Source: Alopecurus myosuroides (taxonomy: Eukaryota > Streptophyta > Magnoliopsida > Poales > Poaceae). Taken from it: DNA of 64,000 bases. The translations under genes were made by a program, and so were the position numbers. Below are positions 1 to 9,016 of this stretch, piece by piece. Location of the stretch: NCBI GenBank assembly GCA_028641055.1, contig CM054061.1, forward strand, positions 53,982,081-54,046,080, read 5' to 3'. The notes beneath the pieces are model-generated. The model was not told the origin of the DNA. It was given only the letters and a program-made list of their open reading frames with translations, and ran no database searches. Within the stretch, counting starts at the first letter, position 1, and each line of letters starts with the position of its first letter.

Positions 1-58
1 TCCTGATTATACGACAATTACTTACGCCGACCAACTTGACATAGATATTTTTATATAG

Positions 59-385
59 GAGGTAGTGGAACCGGAAATGCCAATCGACCCTATTGTTGAG
101 AAGTTATACTTAGTTGAACAAGAAAATATTGGCTTGAAAGAAAGATTGAAAAAAACTGAAGAAAGGTTGGAAAAAACTGAAAGAGAGAAGATGACCTTGG
201 AAAAGGTTCTTGCCGGTGTCGTCGATAGTCACAAGAGCGAGATGGACGCAATGCGCCTGAAGATTAGAAAGATTAGGAAATATGCAATTAGTAAAGAGGC
301 TTGGTATCATTATGTCGTCGGGTCAATTGTTACCTTTGTTGCGATTTTGATCGCATTTGTTGTTGTTTTTAAATGCATTAATTAG
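59..385 (+). CDS. Last exon of coiled-coil protein with C-terminal membrane segment (partial)
   Basis: An open frame runs from a likely splice acceptor (TATATAG at 52-58) to a TAG at 383-385. There is no ATG until position 77, so I read it as the 3' exon of a gene that begins left of the window. The protein is a heptad-rich, highly charged helix (repeats of LKKTEERLEKTE type, roughly residues 20-75) followed by a basic stretch and a hydrophobic segment (about 20 residues rich in V, I, A and F) near the C-terminus, which would anchor it in a membrane. It lies about 160 bp upstream of the transposase, in the same orientation, inside CACTA element 1. I do not recognise a catalytic domain. Element 2 has no counterpart. 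It could also be a truncated capture of a host gene. Confidence 0.5.
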   Translation, partial: EVVEPEMPIDPIVEKLYLVEQENIGLKERLKKTEERLEKTEREKMTLEKVLAGVVDSHKSEMDAMRLKIRKIRKYAISKEAWYHYVVGSIVTFVAILIAFVVVFKCIN

Positions 386-545
386 AGAGAGTTTTTATGG
401 ATGGTTTCAGTGTGTATTTTTCTGAGAACTATATATGTATGGTCACTATACGCTAGTTTGGTATTAACGTGTGATGAACTTTTTGTATTAATTAATTAAT
501 TTAGTCATGATGATTTAGCATAATGGTTGTTGATAAATTTATATA

Positions 546-3500
546 ATGCAGATAAACCGGCAATGGATGTACAGTGATCAACGTCGTCCCGAATTCCTTA
601 ATGGCATGCATAGTTTTCTCAATGTGGTTGAGAAAAACAGGCAGAATGGATTTATTTTTTGTCCATGTAAAAAATGCCAGAATAAGAGGAATTTCCCTAG
701 CTCAAGAACCATACACACCCACCTGTTGCAAGAAGGCTTCATGCCTAGTTATTTTTGTTGGACCAAGCACGGAGAAAGAGGGGTTATAATGGAAGACAAT
801 GAAGAAGAAGAGGATAATGATAATTATCCTATGTTCGATGAACACGGTGATACTGAAATGGGGGAAGACGAGCCTGAACTTGAGGACATTGTTGATGAGT
901 CTGATGATGATCTTCGTCAGGTCATTCGTGAAGAACAGATAAACTGCGCAAGTGAAAACGAGAGGTTGAAGTTGGAGCGCATGTTAGAAGACCACAAAAA
1001 ATTGTTGTACCCAACTTGCGAAGATGGCCAGAAAAAACTGGGCACCACACTTGAATTGCTGCAATGGAAGGCAGAGAATGGATTATCTGACAAGGGATTT
1101 GAAAACCTGCTGAAAATAATGAAGAAGATGCTTCCAAGAAATAACGTGCTGCCCTGCAGTACATACGAAGCAAAGAAGGTTGTCTGCCCTCTAGGATTGG
1201 AAGTGCATAAGATACATGCATGCATCAATGACTGCATCCTCTACCGCGGCCAGCACGAGAATTTAAATGCCTGCTCGGTATGCGGTGCATTTTGGTATAA
1301 GATCAGGCGAGATGACCCTGGTGATGTTGAGGGCGACGATCGCCCCAGGAAGAGGGTTCCTGCCAAGGTGATGTGGCATGCTCCTATAATACCACGGTTG
1401 AAACGTTTGTTCCGAAACAAAGAGCATGCCAAGTTGTTGCGATGGCACAAAGAAGACCGTAAGGAGGACGATATGCTGAGACACCCCGCTGATGGGTCGC
1501 AGTGGAGAAACATCGACGATAAGTACGAGGACTTTGCACATGACGCAAGAAACTTAAGGTTTGGTCTGAGTACAGATGGCCTGAATCCATTTGGGGAGCA
1601 GAGTAGCAGTCATAGCACCTGGCTCGTGACTCTATGTATCTATAACCTTCCTCCTTGGTTATGCATGAAGCGTAAGTTCATTATGATGCCAGTGCTTATC
1701 CCAGGCCCGTCGCAACCCGGCAACAACATTGATGTGTACCTGAGGCCACTGGTTGATGAACTTTTAGAGTTGTGGGCTGACGAAGGTGTACGTGTGTGGG
1801 ACGAGTACAAACAAGAGGAATTTGACCTACGAGGGTTGCTGTTTGTTACCATCAATGATTGGCCCGCTCTTAGTAACATCTCAGGACAGTCAAACAAGGG
1901 ATACAGCGCATGCACACACTGTTTAGGCGAGACAAAAAGTATACATATAGGCAAGAATGTGTACCCGGGGCATCGTCGATTTCTTCCAGACAGGCATCCC
2001 GTAAGAAAGAAAGGAAAGCATTTCAAAGGCGAGGCAGATCCACGGAGGAAGCCAACCCTCCCTAAAGGTACTGATATATATGACATGGTCAAAGATATAA
2101 AAGTAATCTTTGGAAAGGGTCCTGGCGCACAATCTGTTCCAAATGACGCCGACAACCACGTAGCCATGTGGAAGAAGAAATCTATATTCTGGGAACTACC
2201 CTATTGGAAATTCCTAGAGGTTCGCTCTGCGATCGACGTGATGCACGTGACGAAAAATATTTGCGTGAACCTGCTAAACTTATTGGGCGTGCATGGGAAG
2301 AAGTCGAGAGATACACCAAAAGCACGGCTGCACCACCAACGTATGCACGAACGAGACGACCTGATGAATCCAGAGAATTTCAAAGGTCCTGCCAGCTACG
2401 CTCTTACCAAGGAAGAGAAGGAGATCTTTTTCCAAGTCCTGAGTAGTATCAAGGTCCCGTCTGGCTAATCGTCGAACATAAAAGGAATACTAAACCTGGA
2501 AGAGAAAAAGTTCCAAAACCTTAAGTCTCATGACTGCCACGTGATCATGAACCAGTTACTTCCGATTGCATTGAGGGGGCTTCTGCCAGAAAACGTGCGA
2601 GTACCCATTGTGAAGCTATGTGCATTCCTCAACGCAATTTCTCAGAAGGCAATCGATCCAGCAACTCTACCAAGTTTACAGAAGGACGTGGTCCAATGTC
2701 TTGTCAGCTTCGAGTTGGTGTTCCCACCAACCTTTTTCAATATTATGACGCACCTCATAGTTCACCTAGTCCAAGAGATTTCCGTTCTCGGTCCTGTATT
2801 CTTACACAATATGTTCCCCTTTGAGAGGTTCATGGGAGTCTTGAAGAATTATGTTAGAAACCGTGCTAGACCAGAAGGAAGCATGGTCAAGGGCTATGGA
2901 ACAGAGGAGGTCATTGAGTTTTGTGTTGACTTTATTCCTGACCTGAACCCGATCGGGGTTACTCAGTCGCGCCATGAGGGGAGACTGCGTGGAAAAGGCA
3001 CGCTAGGAAAGAAATCAACAACATGTATGGACGAGCAATCTTTCAGTCAAGCACACTACACAGTTCTAGTTAATTCCAGCTTGGCGGCTCCATATATCCA
3101 GGAACACACGGATATTTTACGCTCGGAATATCCGGAGCAACCTGAAGATTTCATTGCTAAAGAACACGCGAAGACTTTCGGAGGTTGGTTGCAAAGACGT
3201 CTGATTAATGACAACATTGTTGAAGATGAGCTATACTTGTTGGCCAAGCAACCATCTTCGACTGTATTGACCTTTAAAGGGTACGAGATAAATGGTAACA
3301 TATTTTACACGGCAGAACAAGATAAAAAGAGCACCAACCAAAACAGTGGCGTCCGGTTTGATGCAAAAGACGACAACGGGCAAAGGGTCACATACTATGG
3401 TTACATAGAGCAGATATGGGAACTTGACTATGGACCTTCCTTTAAGGTCCCTTTGTTCTGGTGCAAATGGTTCAACCTGTCAGGCGTGAAGGTAGACCCG

Positions 3501-3869
3501 AAGTACGGAATGACAACAGTGGATCAGAAGAATCTTGGGTACGGCAATGATCAATTCGTCCTAGCCAATGATGTGGCTCAAGTTTTCTATGTGAAGGACA
3601 TGTCTAGCAGACCGAGAAAAACAAAAGATAAGGAAACGAATACATCAGACGATGAGCCAAGGCGCCACATAGTTCTTTCAGGGAAAAGAAACATCGTGGG
3701 AGTCGAGGACAAGACAGACATGTCAGAAGATTACATTAAATTTGATGAAATTCCTCCCTTCAAAGTAAAAGATGATCCTAGCATTCAGTTAAATGATGAA
3801 GATGTTCCATGGTTACGGCGCAATCAGAAGAAAGGCAAGAAGAAAAATAGAAACGGATCGTCCCTTTAG
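546..3869 (+). pseudogene. tnp2-type CACTA transposase, one internal stop
   Basis: The frame is open except for a TAA at 2466-2468, where element 2 has a phenylalanine codon (TTC) at the matching point (SGFSSN context). Without that stop it would be about 1,107 codons, close to the intact 1,114-aa copy in element 2. Domain order from sequence reading: N-terminal transposase-associated domain (starting NRQWMYS, with Cys pairs CPCKKC), acidic linker (residues about 80-130), Transposase_21/tnp2 core (motifs GLSTDGLNPFG, DVMHVTKNICVNLL), a DUF4218-like block (HLVQEISVLGPVFLHNMFPF) and a DUF4216-like block (TYYGYIEQIWELDY). The family cuts CACTA ends. The start is uncertain: an acceptor-like TATAATGCAG immediately precedes codon 3, suggesting a 5' intron; element 2 reads ATG where this copy has ATA. 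Confidence 0.85.
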
Positions 3870-3899
3870 TACCGGTTGGGGACACCAACCGGGACTAAA
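3865..3899. repeat. TTTAGTACCGG foldback repeat
   Basis: Perfect or near-perfect inverted repeat with arms TTTAGT(A/C)CCGGTTGG and CCAACCGGGACTAAA around a short GGACA spacer. It sits immediately after the transposase stop codon and matches the unit at 21710-21745 that precedes the promoter-AP2 module in element 2. Motifs of this type are the usual subterminal repeats (likely transposase-protein binding sites) of this CACTA group. Confidence 0.7.
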
Positions 3900-3902
3900 T
3901 GG

Positions 3903-4115
3903 GTTAGGGTTTCGTTTGGACCAATCAGATAGAATCACAAGGATCGTGTGTTTGTTTCCAGCTGTTGTGAGCCGTTCGATCAGGGCTACGGTGTGTTTCT
4001 TTCGAGCTGTTGTGAGCCGTTGGATGAGATGTTTCTTAACCGTTGGATCAAAACCCTAGCTCAACACTTTGTGAGCCAGAGGACCCTATATATAGCCCAG
4101 CTTCATACACCGTTC
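3903..4115 (+). promoter_or_regulatory. Pol II promoter of hairpin/AP2 module (copy P1)
   Basis: The stretch holds a CCAAT motif (GGACCAATCAGATA), two copies of a roughly 43-bp tandem repeat (core GAGCTGTTGTGAGCCGTT) and a strong TATA box, CCTATATATAGCCC, at 4085-4096. The expected start site is near 4115-4125, just before the first hairpin repeat. The same arrangement recurs at 5500-5735 and at 21750-21990, always followed by hairpin sequence and, in two cases, by an AP2 gene. In element 1 it points the same way as the transposase; in element 2 it points toward the transposase 3' end. Confidence 0.55.
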
Positions 4116-4735
4116 AGTTCATCTCCCAAATACAAAACATCCGGATTCGCCAGCATACGCCCCGCTGTGCATTTGGTATGCATATATGCACTCAGTAGCC
4201 ACTGCGGGGTTGTATACTGGCGATACCGTTTGTTTTGTTCTACACCCTCCTTTAAGGTTTGATACATCATATACTCAGTTCATCGAGCAAATACAAAACA
4301 TCCGGATTCGCCATCATACGTCCGGCCGTGCATTTGGTATGCATATATGCACCCAGTAGCCACGGTCGGGCTGTATGATGGCGATACCGTCTGTTTTGTT
4401 CCACACCCCCCTTAAGGTTTGATACATCATATATTCAGTTCATCGAGCAAATACAAAACATCCGGATTCGCCATCATACGTCCGGCCGTGCATTTGGTAT
4501 GCATATATGCACCCAGTAGCCACGGTCGGGCTGTATGATGGCGATACCGTCTGTTTTGTTCCACACCCCCCTTAAGGTTTGATACATCATATACTCAGTT
4601 CATCGAGCAAATACAAAACATCCGGATTCGCCGTCATACGTCCAGCCGTGCATTTGGTATGCATATATGCACCCAGTAGCTAGCCACGGTTGGGCTGTAT
4701 GACGGCGATACCGTTTGTTTTGTTCTACACCCCCC
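4112..4735 (+). repeat. Array of four ~160-bp repeats, each with a long hairpin
   Basis: Four tandem units with the shared block TCCGGATTCGCC at 4140, 4301, 4461 and 4621 (periods 161, 160, 160). Each unit contains a stem of about 20 bp: unit 1 at 4150-4220, unit 2 at 4311-4381, unit 3 at 4471-4541, unit 4 at 4631-4705. The left arm has the form CCATCATAC..CCGTG and the right arm CACGG..GTATGATGG, closing a loop that holds a second small palindrome, TGCATATATGCA. Between units the arms vary in complementary fashion (for example CCAT/ATGG, CCGT/ACGG, CCAG/CTGG). A fifth, half unit with only the right arm occurs at 5728-5830, and two complete units are at 22036-22265 in element 2. The array lies immediately downstream of a TATA box. 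Confidence 0.85.
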
Positions 4736-4739
4736 TTTG

Positions 4740-5060
4740 GAAACAGAAAGAAGAAGAAAAAGAAATGTGCGCCCCCCTGTACAGGCCTTTAGGACCGGTT
4801 GCCGTTAACAACCGGTGCTAAAGACCCTTTAGCACCGGTTGTTAACCGCAACCGGTACCAAGAAAGGCAAGAGTAAGATTGTGACGACCGGTTGTCACAG
4901 AGGCAGACAGAAGAAGTCACGGTATGGCAGTCACGTATTCAACATCAACCAAGAAAGGCAAGCGTAAGATTGTGACGAAAAGTTGACAGAGGGAAATACT
5001 CGCGATATATGTATGTACTTTTTAAAAGTGAGAAACAAAGTACCAGCGGGCTAGTATACC
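4740..5060. repeat. Foldbacks and short direct repeat between duplicated blocks
   Basis: No gene. Two TTTAGCACCGG-type foldbacks lie head to tail at about 4787-4856. A 27-bp phrase (AAGAAAGGCAAG..AAGATTGTGACGA) occurs twice, near 4859 and 4951, and resembles the extreme 3' end of the transposase coding sequence, so this may be a third, decayed transposase tail. The stretch occupies the place that an AP2 gene would hold if the preceding block were a full copy of the block at 5320-6935. Confidence 0.45.
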
Positions 5061-5319
5061 AATCGCTAAATCAATCTACATGTATGGTATCTCGCTAAAT
5101 TAATCTATATATATGTATCCACGATATATATGCTCGATGTATCACTTGCGCTCTCACTTCTCGTTGCCTTACTCATTATCCACCCTAACTTACCACAGGC
5201 GCATAGACCGGAATATGCGCCTGGGGTAACATTACCGCAGGCGCACAGACAAAATATGCGCCTGGGCTAAGATCTATACCACAGGCGCATACTTTGTAAT
5301 ATGCGCCTGGGGTAAGTTA
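5061..5319. repeat. Direct repeat X1 with three GCGCC mini-foldbacks
   Basis: About 260 bp nearly identical to 6675-6935. It starts with CAATCGCTAAATCAATC and an ATATATAT-rich section. It ends with three successive inverted repeats of about 40 bp with arms of the form TTACC(A/G)CAGGCGCA and TGCGCCTGGGGTAA (near 5193-5231, 5232-5270, 5276-5315). These arms are unlike the TTTAGTCCCGG foldbacks elsewhere in the element and may be subterminal repeats from another CACTA lineage. Confidence 0.7.
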
Positions 5320-5463
5320 TCAGATTACATTAAATTTGATGAAATTCCTCCCTTCAAAGTCAAAGATGATCCTAGCATTCAGTTAAATGATGAAGATGTT
5401 CCATGGTTACGGCGCAATCAGAAGAAAGGCAAGAAGAAAAATAGAAACGGATCGTCCCTTTAG
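5320..5463 (+). pseudogene. Duplicated 3' tail of the tnp2 transposase
   Basis: This repeats the last 140 bp or so of the transposase (3729-3869) with very few differences, including its final codons and stop, and continues into the same foldback and promoter sequence. There is no upstream coding region: it abuts direct repeat X1 at a junction with short microhomology (CAGATTACAT versus GAAGATTACAT). It is therefore the start of a segmental duplication rather than an independent gene. Confidence 0.85.
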
Positions 5464-5830
5464 TACCGGTTGGGGACACCAACAGGGACTAAATGGGTTA
5501 GGGTTTCGTTTGGACCAATCAGATAGAATCACACGGATCGTGTGTTTGTTTCAACCGCTTGTGAGTCGTTGGATCCGGGGTGTGTTTCTTTCCAGCTGTT
5601 GTGAGCCGTTCGATCAGGGCTACGGTGTGTTTCTTTCGAACTGTTGTGAGCCGTTGGATGAGATGTTTCTTAACCGTTGGATCAAAACTCTAGCTCAACA
5701 CTTTGTGAGCCAGAGGACCCTATATATGCACCCCGTAGCCACGGTCGGGCTGTATGATGGCGATACCGTCTGTTTTGTTCCACACCCCCCTTAAGGTTTG
5801 ATACATCATATACTCAGTGCATTTGTTCTA
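5464..5830 (+). promoter_or_regulatory. Promoter of AP2 gene (copy P2) with half hairpin unit
   Basis: Second copy of the promoter block: foldback, CCAAT motif, three GAGCCGTT-type repeats and TATA sequence CCCTATATATGCACCCC at 5718-5733. Just after the TATA box the sequence jumps into the right half of a hairpin unit (GTAGCCACGGTCGGG), so the left hairpin arms have been deleted here. The AP2 start codon follows at 5970, leaving a leader of roughly 200 bases. This is the promoter most likely to drive the AP2 gene of element 1. Confidence 0.5.
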
Positions 5831-5969
5831 CACCCCCCCTTTAACACATCCATCCATGTTATGGTGGCTCGTGGCACGGGAGTTGTGACGCGTGGCCTGG
5901 AGGGCGCGGTATAAACTGTCGCGCCTCGAGCGCTTCTTCTTCATCCCTCTGCACCGTCGCGCTTCCACC

Positions 5970-6620
5970 ATGCCTCCGAGGAGGAACAGCACCACCGGTT
6001 TCCGCGGCGTCCGAGCACGGCAGAACGGAATGTTCAGCGCAGATATCCGCTGGGGGGATGACCGCATCCCCCTCGGCACCTTTGCGACGGCGGCAGAGGC
6101 AGCCCGCGCCTGGGACGCGGCGGCCTGGCGCCTCAACCGCCCGCGGTCGCTGATGAACTTCAACGACTGCCACACAGTCTGGGAAGCGGAGGCCAGGGCG
6201 ACGAAGCCACAGATCATCACTGCCGCCGACCACCTCCACCTCCGCCACCGCGCGTTTCAGGGCCTAGTCGACGCCAGGGAAGACCGCGTCGTCCGCGAGT
6301 ATTACCGGAACAACCCGGGGGAGGAGAGCGCCGACGAGGAGCTCTGGCAGACCCGCGCGGCTCAGCGGGCGGAGCGCCGCCTCGAACGCCACCTCGCGTT
6401 AGATGCGGCTCGGGAGGCGAGGACGAAGGCGCTGCAAGAGCTTCGTCGGGCCGACCACGCCGGCGAAGTCTGGGCCTCCGACGATCCGAGGTGGGGGCCT
6501 ATCTCGGACATACCATCATGCACCTCCGATGATGACGAGGAGGTCACCGACGAGTTCGGCGACGATGATGACCCGGAGGAGGTCACCGACGAGTTCCCCG
6601 ACGACGACGGCGAGGAGTAG
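5970..6620 (+). CDS. AP2/ERF-domain protein carried by CACTA element 1
   Basis: Intact 216-aa single-exon ORF. Residues about 10-64 form one AP2/ERF DNA-binding domain: GFRGVRARQNG, then SADIRW, LGTFATAAEAARAWDAAAWR and LMNF, matching the three beta strands and the amphipathic helix of the family. The rest is a charged helical region rich in Arg/Glu (residues 90-165) and an acidic tail with two EEVTDEF repeats that could act as an activation segment. I start at ATG 5970, which has a CACCATG context; an upstream in-frame ATG at 5892 lies in the probable leader. A polyadenylation-like AATAAA follows the stop by about 25 bp. The copy in element 2 (22514-23164) has the same length and about 94% identity. 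A nuclear regulatory role is inferred from the domain only. Confidence 0.8.
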   Translation: MPPRRNSTTGFRGVRARQNGMFSADIRWGDDRIPLGTFATAAEAARAWDAAAWRLNRPRSLMNFNDCHTVWEAEARATKPQIITAADHLHLRHRAFQGLVDAREDRVVREYYRNNPGEESADEELWQTRAAQRAERRLERHLALDAAREARTKALQELRRADHAGEVWASDDPRWGPISDIPSCTSDDDEEVTDEFGDDDDPEEVTDEFPDDDGEE

Positions 6621-6674
6621 TGTTCGTCTGTTTTCTCTTTTTAATAAAATAATTTGTATTCCCGCGACACTGCG

Positions 6675-6935
6675 GCAATCGCTAAATCAATCTACATGTA
6701 TGGTATCTCGCTAAATCAATCTATATATATGTATCCACGATATATATGCTCGATGTATCACTTGCGCTCTCACTTTTCCTTGCCTTACTCATAACCCACT
6801 CTAACTTACCACAGGCGCATAAACAGCAAAATGCGCCTAGGGTAACTTTACCGCAGGCGCACAGTCAAGAAATGCGCCTGGGATAAGGGCTTTACCGCAG
6901 GCGCATGTTGTGTACGGTGCGCCTGGGGTAAGTGA
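6675..6935. repeat. Direct repeat X2 with three GCGCC mini-foldbacks
   Basis: Second copy of the 260-bp block at 5061-5319, directly after the AP2 gene. Its three inverted repeats (near 6806-6845, 6846-6885, 6890-6930) keep the CAGGCGCA/TGCGCCTG arms although the short loops differ from those of X1. The two copies bracket the transposase tail, promoter and AP2 gene, which is best explained by tandem duplication of a block ending in X. Confidence 0.7.
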
Positions 6936-7165
6936 TCACATATACAGAAACAGTAGTTTTTCTGTTTTGTTTTCTTGATGTGTTTTTGTTTGTTTGTTTT
7001 GAAATGTGTGTTTGACATAATATAGAAATAGTATAGCTAGGAATTAATATAGAAATAATATCCATTACATAATAATATATACATTACATGATAATATATA
7101 CATTACATACTAATATATCCATTACATGCATATATCGAACACAAGATGCGGTACACAAACAACAT
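6936..7165. other. AT-rich spacer, no gene seen
   Basis: Low-complexity AT-rich DNA with a run of TTTTGTTT and four spaced repeats of the form CATTACATAATAATATA. It would be the 3' flank of both the AP2 gene and the exonuclease gene, which converge on it. Confidence 0.4.
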
Positions 7166-7879
7166 CTATGGATCCGTCGAGTAGAAGCGGAACAACTCGT
7201 AGGAGACGTATGCATCTATGGCTGCATACTTGATGTTGGTCCAGTCCAGTGGGTTCTTCTCCCACAACCAGTGATTCTTCGAGGGGAAATCAGTCTTCAT
7301 GGTTTCGTAGCCCTCGTGGATGAAGGCAGTTGCCATGAGAGCCATCCCGGTCTTCGGCCTGTTCAAATCAGCAAAATAGATAAGATCCTGAAGATCAATG
7401 TAGTGATCTTCAGGTATCACAATACCCAAGCGCATCAACTTCGGACGGTATTGCGTGTTGTCAACGCTGCAAAAGTCATACCCCTTGTTGACAAGAAAAT
7501 CAACAAGTGCCGGAGAATGCTTTGAACTATTGCAACAACAAAAATTTGATACGTGTACGTGTTAGATATATTGCAACACATGTATTCTTCACATGCAACA
7601 AACAAATCGAAGATGCAAGATTGTACGTGTGCGTTACCTTGACCATTGGAAGACCAAAACGGCCTCCTTGAATGCAATCTGGATGACTGCAACATTCCGT
7701 TTATCCGCCGTATACTCTAAATCAAGCCCGAAAAACCGGTGTTCTTCGGGAGAGGAGAAATACAGATCGGTCAAATACCCAAGAGCACCGGGGAGCTCCT
7801 CGCAATTGTTGGTGTAGAACACGTCGAGACTTTTGCCGCATGGTGTGGCCACATCATATCTCTTAGAAACTTCAGCCAT
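7166..7879 (-). CDS. Werner-like DEDDy 3'-5' exonuclease, two exons, captured by CACTA
   Basis: Two exons, complement(7638-7879) and complement(7166-7526), separated by a 111-bp intron with a GTAACG donor and a TTGCAATAG acceptor, give an uninterrupted 200-aa protein. It is a DnaQ-like exonuclease domain of the Werner-protein type: motif Exo I GLDLEYT (Asp53, Glu55), a probable Exo II Asp103 in CSVDN, and Exo III YAAIDAY (Tyr181, Asp185), the YxxxD pattern of the DEDDy class. Such enzymes remove nucleotides from DNA or RNA 3' ends. The protein is only the exonuclease domain, with no helicase part. It is antisense to the transposon genes, and retains an intron, so it looks like a genomic gene capture. 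ATG 7879 has a good context (CACCATGG). Substrate is unknown. Confidence 0.8.
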
Positions 7880-8008
7880 GGTGCTTAGTGGAGGAAGATC
7901 AAGAGAGGAAGAAGAAAAGACAGAGGAAGAAGAGAAGAAACAGAGACTCGCGATCGGGCCGGTGCGCACTGTAGCAATAAAACTGCCGCGCGCGGGAGGC
8001 GGGCAGTT

Positions 8009-8187
8009 TGTACTAAGACCTTTAGCACCGGTTGCTAACACAAACCGGTGCTAAAGACCTATAGTGGGCGCGCAGTTTGGGTGTGGCCCCAACTACAGGC
8101 CTTTAGCACCGGTTTGTGTTAGCAACCGGTGCTAAAGACCCTTTAGCACCGGTTGTTAACACAAACCGGTGCTAAAGGCCTGTAGTG
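8009..8187. repeat. Cluster of TTTAGCACCGG foldbacks including a 97-bp palindrome
   Basis: A foldback with arms TTTAGCACCGGTTGC / AACCGGTGCTAAAG lies at 8010-8060. It is followed at 8091-8187 by two more foldbacks back to back. The latter begins AACTACAGGC and ends GCCTGTAGTG, so read inward from both sides it has CACTA-like termini (one base off on the left), and even the flanking CCCC and GGGG are complementary. It may be a pair of CACTA ends joined after loss of everything between them. Confidence 0.55.
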
Positions 8188-8263
8188 GGGATATATCTCT
8201 AGGACTTCTGAAAATTTGGCTCATTTCCCTTCGCGCGTCTTCTCCTATACCACGTACGGCGAA

Positions 8264-9012
8264 GCCCTGCTCCGGCGCCGCGCCTCCGTCCGCCTCGTCG
8301 CCGTCCGCCTCGCCTCCGTCCGCCGCGCCTCCGTCCGCTCTCTGTCTCCGTCGCCGTCGATCCCCCGCGCGGCCCCGCGTCCGTCGCGCCTCCGCGGTCG
8401 CCGTCCGCCTCCGTCGCGCCGTCGCCGTCCGCCTCCGTCGCGCCTCCGTCTCGCCTCCGCCTCCGCCGCCCCGCCTCTCGCCCCTCGATCGCCGTCGCCG
8501 GCCTAGCTAGGTAAGTTTTATTTCGGTTTTTTTCAATTTTGTTTTAGTGTTAGAATTTTTAGAGTTAGTGTTAGTGTTTAGTGTTAGAAATTTGTAGAGT
8601 TAGTGTTAGATTGTTTTTAGAGTTAGTGTTAGTGTTAGAAATTTTTAGATTTAGTGTTAGATTTTTTTAGAGTTATTAGTGTTAGTGTTAGAATTTAGTG
8701 TTAGAAATTTTTAGAGTTAGTGTTAGATTTTTTTAGTGCTTTATTTTGTTTTTACAATTTTGTTTAGTGTTAGAATTTTTGTGTTAGAATGTTGTGTTAG
8801 AAAATTTCACTAAGTTAGTGTTAGAAAATTTCAGAAAGTTAGAATATATAATTTCAGTAAGTTAAAAATTTTCACTAAGTTACCATATTGTTCCTGTTTA
8901 ACTTTCATCTTATTTCTGTTATATTTCTCAATTTACTATTTTTTACTAAGTTAGAAACACTAAGGTATTTTACTTAATTATGGAATATTTACTTAGTTCG
9001 GGCAGGTTTTTA
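8264..9012 (+). other. GC-rich leader exon and repetitive intron upstream of 9017 ORF
   Basis: 8264-8510 is very GC-rich, with tandem variants of CGCCTCCGTCCGC; it reads as proline/arginine in every frame and is unlikely to be coding. It ends in a good splice donor, GCTAGGTAAGTTTT near 8511. The following 500 bp are T-rich with many GTTAGTGTTAG repeats, ending at GCAGGTTTTTAG just before the ATG at 9017. This fits a 5'-untranslated exon and an intron of the next gene, although no start site is apparent. Confidence 0.4.
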
Positions 9013-9016
9013 GTTC

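Noticed and set aside
3948..4262. 104-codon ORF over the hairpin array
   Set aside because: Reads through promoter repeats and hairpin stems; not conserved in frame between units.
4112..4735. CRISPR-like array
   Set aside because: Long 160-bp units with no short repeat/unique spacer pattern, in a plant transposon.
5061..6935. LTR-like element bounded by the 260-bp repeats X1 and X2
   Set aside because: No TG..CA ends, no target duplication and no primer site; tandem duplication explains them better.
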